This document shows positions 7,529 through 11,066 of a DNA stretch of 11,066 nt, piece after piece. The stretch spans positions 1 to 11,066 of the forward strand of contig CAJVZA010000065.1 of the NCBI GenBank assembly GCA_913009315.1, given 5' to 3'. A model generated the notes under the pieces. It did not search any database. It saw nothing but the letters and a program-made list of their open reading frames with translations, and was not told the origin of the DNA. The stretch is from an uncultured Hippea sp. (GTDB lineage: Bacteria; Campylobacterota_A; Desulfurellia; JAADFJ01). How positions within the stretch are numbered: position 1 is the first letter of the stretch; each line of letters opens with the position of its first letter. A program made the translations under genes and the position numbers.

Positions 7529-8367
7529 GCAGAACCGACAGTCATTTTATGGCTGCCGACTACGATTATGAAAAATCAAAGGCGGCGATAGCAGGTTTTC
7601 CTATGGATCTGACGGTAAGCGGGAGACATGGCACCGGATCTGCTCCAAAAAGGATAAGAGAGGCATCGTATCTGCTTGAAACATACAGTCCTCATCTGAA
7701 TATGGATTTGAGGGATCTGAAGCTGTCTGATATCGGCGATATGGAACTTCCTTTTTCTGTGCCGGAATCACTTGAAATTATATCAAGAGTTTCGGAAGCT
7801 ATAATCAAAAGTAACAAAAGAATCATCTCTCTCGGCGGAGAGCATCTCATCAGCCTGCCTATTATTTCGGAAATTAAAAAGCGATATAAAGATATTGCGG
7901 TTATACATATTGATGCACATCTTGATATGGCTGATAATTATCTCGGCATTAAGCTGAGTCATGATACCGTTATGAGGAGAGTGTCTGAAATTATAGGAAT
8001 GGAAAATCTTTATCAGATTGGCCAGAGATCGGGAGCAAAAGAGGAGTGGGGACTGCCCGGCAGAGAAGAATTGCTTTATCCTTTCGATTTGTCAGGTATA
8101 ACAAAAATAGTGAACAATATCGGCAAAAGACCTGTCTATATAACTCTCGATCTTGATGTTCTTGATCCTTCCGTATTGCCGGGAACCGGAACTCCAGAGC
8201 CTGCGGGAATAAATTATAATGATCTTATGGCTGCTTTAATAATTTGCCGGTCGCTGAATGTTGTAGGTTTCGATATTGTTGAACTTGCGCCTTCTATGGA
8301 CATATCCGGCAGTTCTGCGATAATTGCCGCCGGTATACTTAAAGAAGCACTCCTTCTGTACCTATAG
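7516..8367 (+). CDS. speB: Agmatinase (ureohydrolase family)
   Basis: Hydrolyses agmatine to putrescine and urea with a binuclear manganese centre. All six expected metal ligands can be seen: H110 in SLGGEH, D133, H135 and D137 in IDAHLD, and D212 and D214 in LDLDVLDP. SHDTVMRR (148-155) resembles the substrate loop of SpeB-like rather than arginase-like members. The closing FDIVELAPSMD carries the conserved Glu. The length, 283 aa, is slightly short of E. coli SpeB (306). The start at ATG 7516 lies inside pdaD and has no clear Shine-Dalgarno, so translation is probably coupled; ATG 7549 is a possible alternative but would shorten the N-terminal strand region. Because SpeD is encoded next door, the true substrate could be N1-aminopropylagmatine, as in some thermophiles. 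Agmatine is the simpler reading given the PdaD partner. Confidence 0.92.
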   Translation: MLHLSRTDSHFMAADYDYEKSKAAIAGFPMDLTVSGRHGTGSAPKRIREASYLLETYSPHLNMDLRDLKLSDIGDMELPFSVPESLEIISRVSEAIIKSNKRIISLGGEHLISLPIISEIKKRYKDIAVIHIDAHLDMADNYLGIKLSHDTVMRRVSEIIGMENLYQIGQRSGAKEEWGLPGREELLYPFDLSGITKIVNNIGKRPVYITLDLDVLDPSVLPGTGTPEPAGINYNDLMAALIICRSLNVVGFDIVELAPSMDISGSSAIIAAGILKEALLLYL

Positions 8368-8384
8368 GGTGCATCTGTCAATTT

Positions 8385-8528
8385 ATGAACGATTATCTTA
8401 AACTTCAAATCAGTCTTATCCGTGCTGCAAATCCCTGCAATAGCTCAACTGTTAGCTGCAATTTGTGTTTTGGACGGGACGAAACGGACTCTAGACTCGA
8501 AATACCCTGTGATATGATATGTATATAG
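8385..8528 (+). CDS. Possible small cysteine-rich protein, 47 aa
   Basis: Not recognised. From ATG 8385 the frame runs 47 codons and ends 10 nt inside the next gene, whose ATG is at 8519. It holds five cysteines (18, 25, 28, 42, 46) including a CNLC pair, while neighbouring proteins have few, and the middle is charged (GRDETDSRLE). There is no membrane segment or signal peptide. AGGGTG at 8366-8371 is the only Shine-Dalgarno-like sequence and its 13-nt spacing is long. Two things favour a gene: it fills the only sizeable gap in this tightly packed stretch, and its stop overlaps the tsaB-like start in the same way as the other pairs here. Against it, no homologue comes to mind and the length could arise by chance. 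The same bases contain a weak bulged hairpin (8436-8460), so a non-coding leader is an alternative. Confidence 0.35.
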   Translation: MNDYLKLQISLIRAANPCNSSTVSCNLCFGRDETDSRLEIPCDMICI

Positions 8529-9202
8529 ATAAATTTATAAAAAATTCTCATACGCTGATAGCTGCTGATTTTTCCGACCCGTTTGTCTCTCTGCTGATTA
8601 TAAAAAATGGACAGCGAAGTGCATACAGAAAAAAAATTGACGGCAAGTTCTCCGTCTATCTTATGGACTATCTTATTGAGGTTTTGAAAGATAAAAAATT
8701 GCAAATATCGCAGATCGATCGATTTATCGTTGCCACGGGACCCGGAAAGCTTACCGCTCTTCGCGTTGGTTTATCGCTTATCAAAGCGATAGCGTTCGGC
8801 AAGGCAATTGCCGGAATATCTACATTGCCTTTAATTTCTTTGAGACTTAAAGTCGTCGAAGGCGAGCATTATTATCCTGCAGCAAGACTTAGCGGCAAGC
8901 TGTTTTGTGTAGCCGGTCTTACCATGATTAATGGAAAATTGGAATATGAAGAATCTCAGAGGGTTGTTGATTATTCTGAGATAAAAGATATGATAAATTC
9001 AGGAAAAAGGGTTGTTGTGGGCAATCCCGACGGTATGAGCGAATTTATAAATAAACCGATATTGGCGGAATGTTATACGGATTGGACCAGAGTATTGGAA
9101 ATATCAGGTGATTTGTGGCATGAATCCAGCGATGAGACTTTGATACCAAACTATATTGTAAAACCGAGGGTAATACTAAAAAATGATTATAAAACCGTTT
9201 AG
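8519..9202 (+). CDS. tsaB: TsaB-like protein (t6A tRNA modification), divergent
   Basis: A member of the TsaB/YeaZ branch of the ASKHA fold, 227 aa. TsaB pairs with TsaD (and TsaE) to build N6-threonylcarbamoyladenosine at position 37 of ANN-decoding tRNAs. The recognisable part is FIVATGPGKLTALRVGLSLIKA (starting near residue 69), matching the family's GPGSFTGLR...K block. The first strand reads LIAADFSDPFVSLLIIKNG where typical members have an IDTS motif, so both signature segments are altered (DFS for DTS, KLTALR for SFTGLR). TsaB is a structural partner rather than the catalyst, so function may still be kept. The start ATG has no clear Shine-Dalgarno and overlaps the small ORF, which suggests coupling. 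About ten residues precede the usual family start. It overlaps the DUF1015 gene by 20 nt. Confidence 0.75.
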   Translation: MYIDKFIKNSHTLIAADFSDPFVSLLIIKNGQRSAYRKKIDGKFSVYLMDYLIEVLKDKKLQISQIDRFIVATGPGKLTALRVGLSLIKAIAFGKAIAGISTLPLISLRLKVVEGEHYYPAARLSGKLFCVAGLTMINGKLEYEESQRVVDYSEIKDMINSGKRVVVGNPDGMSEFINKPILAECYTDWTRVLEISGDLWHESSDETLIPNYIVKPRVILKNDYKTV

Positions 9203-10379
9203 GGCGATAAGATATAAAACAGATTTAAAAAATATGGTATCGCCGCCGTATGATACCATAGATTATAGCCTAAAAATGAAACTTGAGAGCAAGTCCCCCC
9301 ATAATGTTGTCAGGCTCATTCTGCCTGAGGGGAAAAACAGATATGAAAACGCCGGCAAGCTTTTTCATAAATGGATTGATGAAAAAGTTCTTTTGCAGGA
9401 TAGCGACCGGTCAATTTATCCGTATCAATCATTTTATAAAATTAACGATAATGTAAGATCGATGAAGGGTATTCTCGCCATATTCAAGCTTTCGGAATTT
9501 AAAAAAGGTGTGATAATGCCCCATGAAAAGACGTTTTCTGCGCCTAAAGCCGACCGTCTGAATCTTATAAAGGCATGCAGCGCAAATCTAAGTCCCGTGT
9601 TGGGACTATACAGAAGCAGTAAAAATGCCGCCATTGACTTTGATGCTCTCATACAAAATTCTATTATACTGGATGAATTCAGTACTGATGATGGAATAGG
9701 ACACCGATTTTATTCTCTCTCGGATGCAGATCTAATTGAACAAAGTATGAATATTCTCAAAAATTATTCTGTAATCATTGGTGACGGACATCACCGTTAC
9801 GAAACAGCACTTAACTATCAGAAGTTTATGACTCAAAAAGGCGTTTCTATTGCCAACGGACATAATTGGATATTGATGTTTCTGGTTGATATGTCAGGGA
9901 ATAACATTTCGCTGCTTTCAATAAATAGGATGATAAGCGGTATCAATCTGAACAAATTTAAAGCCGTATTATCAGAGTTTTTCGATTTTTCCGAACCCAT
10001 TCATTTTAATGACAATCATAGTGCTCTTCTTGTAACTGACGGAAAACGATCATATGCTGTTACCGCTAAGCATAAAGCAGTAAAATTTCTGGATGATTTA
10101 GGCATTAGCGATGTGGAAAAAAAGATTCCTACGGTTATTGTTGACAAGCTTATTGCAGGTTTTTTGCTTAAAAACAAAGGTGTAAAAATAGAACATTACG
10201 GCGACGATAAAAATGTAAAAATTGAAGAAAATTCGGTTTTTATCAAACTTCATCCTGTAAAATATGAAATTATAGAAAACGCGGTTAACAATAATTATAC
10301 CATGCCGCAAAAAAGTACATTTTTTTATCCCAAGGTTCCAACCGGTCTTGTGATAAACAGGCTGGATCAAGATGTTTGA
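9183..10379 (+). CDS. DUF1015 family protein
   Basis: A cytosolic protein of 398 aa belonging to DUF1015, a family of unknown function in anaerobic bacteria and archaea. Diagnostic segments appear in order: IIKPFRAIRY then VSPPYDTID at the N-terminus (PPYD at 21-24), PHEKTFSAPKADRL near 114-127, GDGHHRYETAL at 200-210, and the C-terminal MPQKSTFFYPK then TGLVIN. No membrane segment or signal peptide is seen and the length is normal, so it looks intact. The start ATG 9183 lies inside tsaB by 20 nt and the end overlaps queD by 8 nt, implying one transcript and coupled translation. The GDGHHR motif recalls the DGHHR/GxHR signature of ParB/sulfiredoxin-fold proteins, some of which are nucleotide-dependent kinases; that link is my inference. 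No function should be assigned from context alone. Confidence 0.93.
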   Translation: MIIKPFRAIRYKTDLKNMVSPPYDTIDYSLKMKLESKSPHNVVRLILPEGKNRYENAGKLFHKWIDEKVLLQDSDRSIYPYQSFYKINDNVRSMKGILAIFKLSEFKKGVIMPHEKTFSAPKADRLNLIKACSANLSPVLGLYRSSKNAAIDFDALIQNSIILDEFSTDDGIGHRFYSLSDADLIEQSMNILKNYSVIIGDGHHRYETALNYQKFMTQKGVSIANGHNWILMFLVDMSGNNISLLSINRMISGINLNKFKAVLSEFFDFSEPIHFNDNHSALLVTDGKRSYAVTAKHKAVKFLDDLGISDVEKKIPTVIVDKLIAGFLLKNKGVKIEHYGDDKNVKIEENSVFIKLHPVKYEIIENAVNNNYTMPQKSTFFYPKVPTGLVINRLDQDV

Positions 10380-10749
10380 ACTTTCTGTTTTGGGATATTT
10401 TGAGGCGGCCCACAGACTGATTGAATATGATGGAAAATGCGAAAATCTTCATGGGCACAACTATAAAGTAAAACTGACAATAAAAGTGGACAAGTTGGAC
10501 GGAATTGATCTCGGAATAGATTTTGGACGATTAAAAGATGATCTGAAAAAGGTTACCGATCTGTTTGATCATAAATTTCTGAACGAACTAAGCGATTTTG
10601 GCGGTCATAATCCATCTGCTGAAATAATCGGCAAGGTGATTTATGAGAAAGTAAAAGAGGCTTCTCAAAACGATTATCTTGTGAGCAGTGTTACAGTTTG
10701 GGAAACGGATAATTCATCGTCAACCTATTATGAAACTGCTGTGCAATAA
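10372..10749 (+). CDS. queD: 6-carboxy-5,6,7,8-tetrahydropterin synthase (6-pyruvoyl-tetrahydropterin synthase family)
   Basis: Converts dihydroneopterin triphosphate to 6-carboxytetrahydropterin, the second step to preQ0 and queuosine in tRNA. The 125 aa product carries the zinc ligands H14 (FEAAH), H27 and H29 (LHGHNY), and the catalytic C23 in the QueD-type C-x3-HGH arrangement. FDHKFLNEL (D66-H67) is the second catalytic element, and VTVWETDNSSSTYY near the C-terminus has the pterin-anchoring Glu. The length matches QueD. The fold is shared with eukaryotic-type PTPS and with PTPS-III of folate synthesis. The Cys at 23 and no sign of the PTPS-III Glu replacement favour QueD, but queC, queE and queF are not in the window. 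It begins inside the DUF1015 gene by 8 nt and is the last intact gene of the run. Confidence 0.92.
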   Translation: MFELSVLGYFEAAHRLIEYDGKCENLHGHNYKVKLTIKVDKLDGIDLGIDFGRLKDDLKKVTDLFDHKFLNELSDFGGHNPSAEIIGKVIYEKVKEASQNDYLVSSVTVWETDNSSSTYYETAVQ

Positions 10750-10770
10750 ACATTCATAGCTTATTGTGCA
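10740..10770 (+). repeat. AT-rich inverted repeat across the queD stop codon
   Basis: TGTGCAATAA (10740-10749) can pair over 10 bp, two of them G-U wobbles, with TTATTGTGCA (10761-10770) around an 11-nt loop. No T-run follows, so it is a poor intrinsic terminator. It may stabilise the 3' end of the message or be chance in AT-rich DNA. Confidence 0.35.
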
Positions 10771-11017
10771 GTGGTCTCATTTCATTATCTTAGAATTGGA
10801 ATCCAGGCTGGCTTCATTTTTAGGAATATACACATCAAACGGATAAATTTATACTGTCAATGGAAAGACGATAAAGAGCAGGCTTGCCGTCTGGGATAAT
10901 AAGCGGCAGCTGTTTGTGCTGCCCCGCAAGTATATATTCTACCGCTCGGAACATATTCCGGATAGCGAAATTATTAATATCGACCTGAAGGGCAATATGT
11001 TTTCTGCAGTCTATTAA
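10766..11017 (+). pseudogene. Unrecognised reading frame broken by an in-frame TAA, probable gene remnant
   Basis: The last 317 bases hold no intact gene. One frame stands out: from GTG 10766 it reads 26 codons to TAA 10844-10846, then continues in the same frame for 56 more codons to TAA 11015-11017. The second part looks like protein (SRLAVWDNKRQLFVLPRKY, then SEHIPDSEIINIDLKG) but has no early ATG, GTG or TTG to start it. Its codons favour CTG, CCC and CGC more than upstream genes do, hinting at a foreign origin. On either side of the stop the peptides GIYTSNG and IYTVNG repeat with mostly third-position base changes. I cannot name the family. It could be a gene disrupted by a point mutation, the tail of a lost gene, or chance. 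Nothing else was seen here except a short direct repeat, ATATTCTC at 11036 and 11052. Confidence 0.4.
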
Positions 11018-11066
11018 GAGTGCTGCTGTTAATTCATATTCTCGTTATTTGATATTCTCATTTTTT

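Noticed and set aside
8436-8460. Hairpin TGCA/TGCA plus GCT/AGC after speB as a terminator
   Set aside because: Only 7 bp with a 3-nt bulge and no clean T-run; too weak to list as a feature.
8490-8518. Extended -10-like TGATATGAT at 8510-8518 as a promoter for tsaB
   Set aside because: The -35 region (TCTAGA) matches only 3 of 6, and transcription would begin after the ATG at 8519.
10771-10896. Second open frame starting GTG 10771, overlapping the broken ORF
   Set aside because: Short, with no ribosome site, and its peptide has no recognisable character.
10902-10926. GC-rich hairpin GCGGCAG/CTGCCCCGC in the 3' region as a terminator or small RNA
   Set aside because: The stem has a 2-nt bulge, no T-run follows, and it lies inside the broken reading frame.

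Overview
This is an AT-rich window in which every gene I can support lies on the + strand, mostly packed with short overlaps. The lipopolysaccharide (LPS) core genes (heptosyltransferase, WaaG-like transferase, O-antigen ligase) mean a Gram-negative bacterium with a heptose-containing core and probably an O-antigen. The archaeal-type pyruvoyl arginine decarboxylase, bacterial SpeD and a DUF1015 protein suggest an anaerobic lineage such as Deferribacterota or a deltaproteobacterial relative. That placement is a guess; the sequence itself does not fix the taxon.

Layout. (1) 1-5352: LPS assembly cluster of five overlapping genes: a GT4 glycosyltransferase cut by the window edge, a WaaQ-like heptosyltransferase, a second GT4 enzyme, a WaaL/Wzy-type O-antigen ligase and a WaaG-like GT4 enzyme. 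(2) 5398-6492: cyclopropane-fatty-acid synthase with a strong ribosome binding site, followed by a hairpin plus T-run that probably ends this transcript. (3) 6576-8367: a good sigma70-type promoter opens a polyamine unit, speD - pdaD - speB. PdaD makes agmatine from arginine, SpeB makes putrescine from agmatine, and SpeD makes the aminopropyl donor. The aminopropyltransferase (SpeE) that would join the two branches is not in the window. (4) 8385-10749: a possible 47-codon cysteine-rich small ORF, a divergent TsaB-like protein, a DUF1015 protein and QueD, each overlapping the next by 8-20 nt. TsaB and QueD point to tRNA modification (t6A and queuosine). (5) 10750-11066: no intact gene. It holds a two-part reading frame broken by an in-frame TAA, with codon use unlike its neighbours, which is probably a gene remnant.

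No tRNA, rRNA, CRISPR array, insertion sequence or minus-strand gene was recognised. The points most worth a second look are the cysteine-rich small ORF before tsaB, the two mutually exclusive hairpins between cfa and speD, the broken reading frame at the 3' end, and the mixed archaeal/bacterial polyamine cassette. I see no clear evidence of a wholly new multi-gene system.
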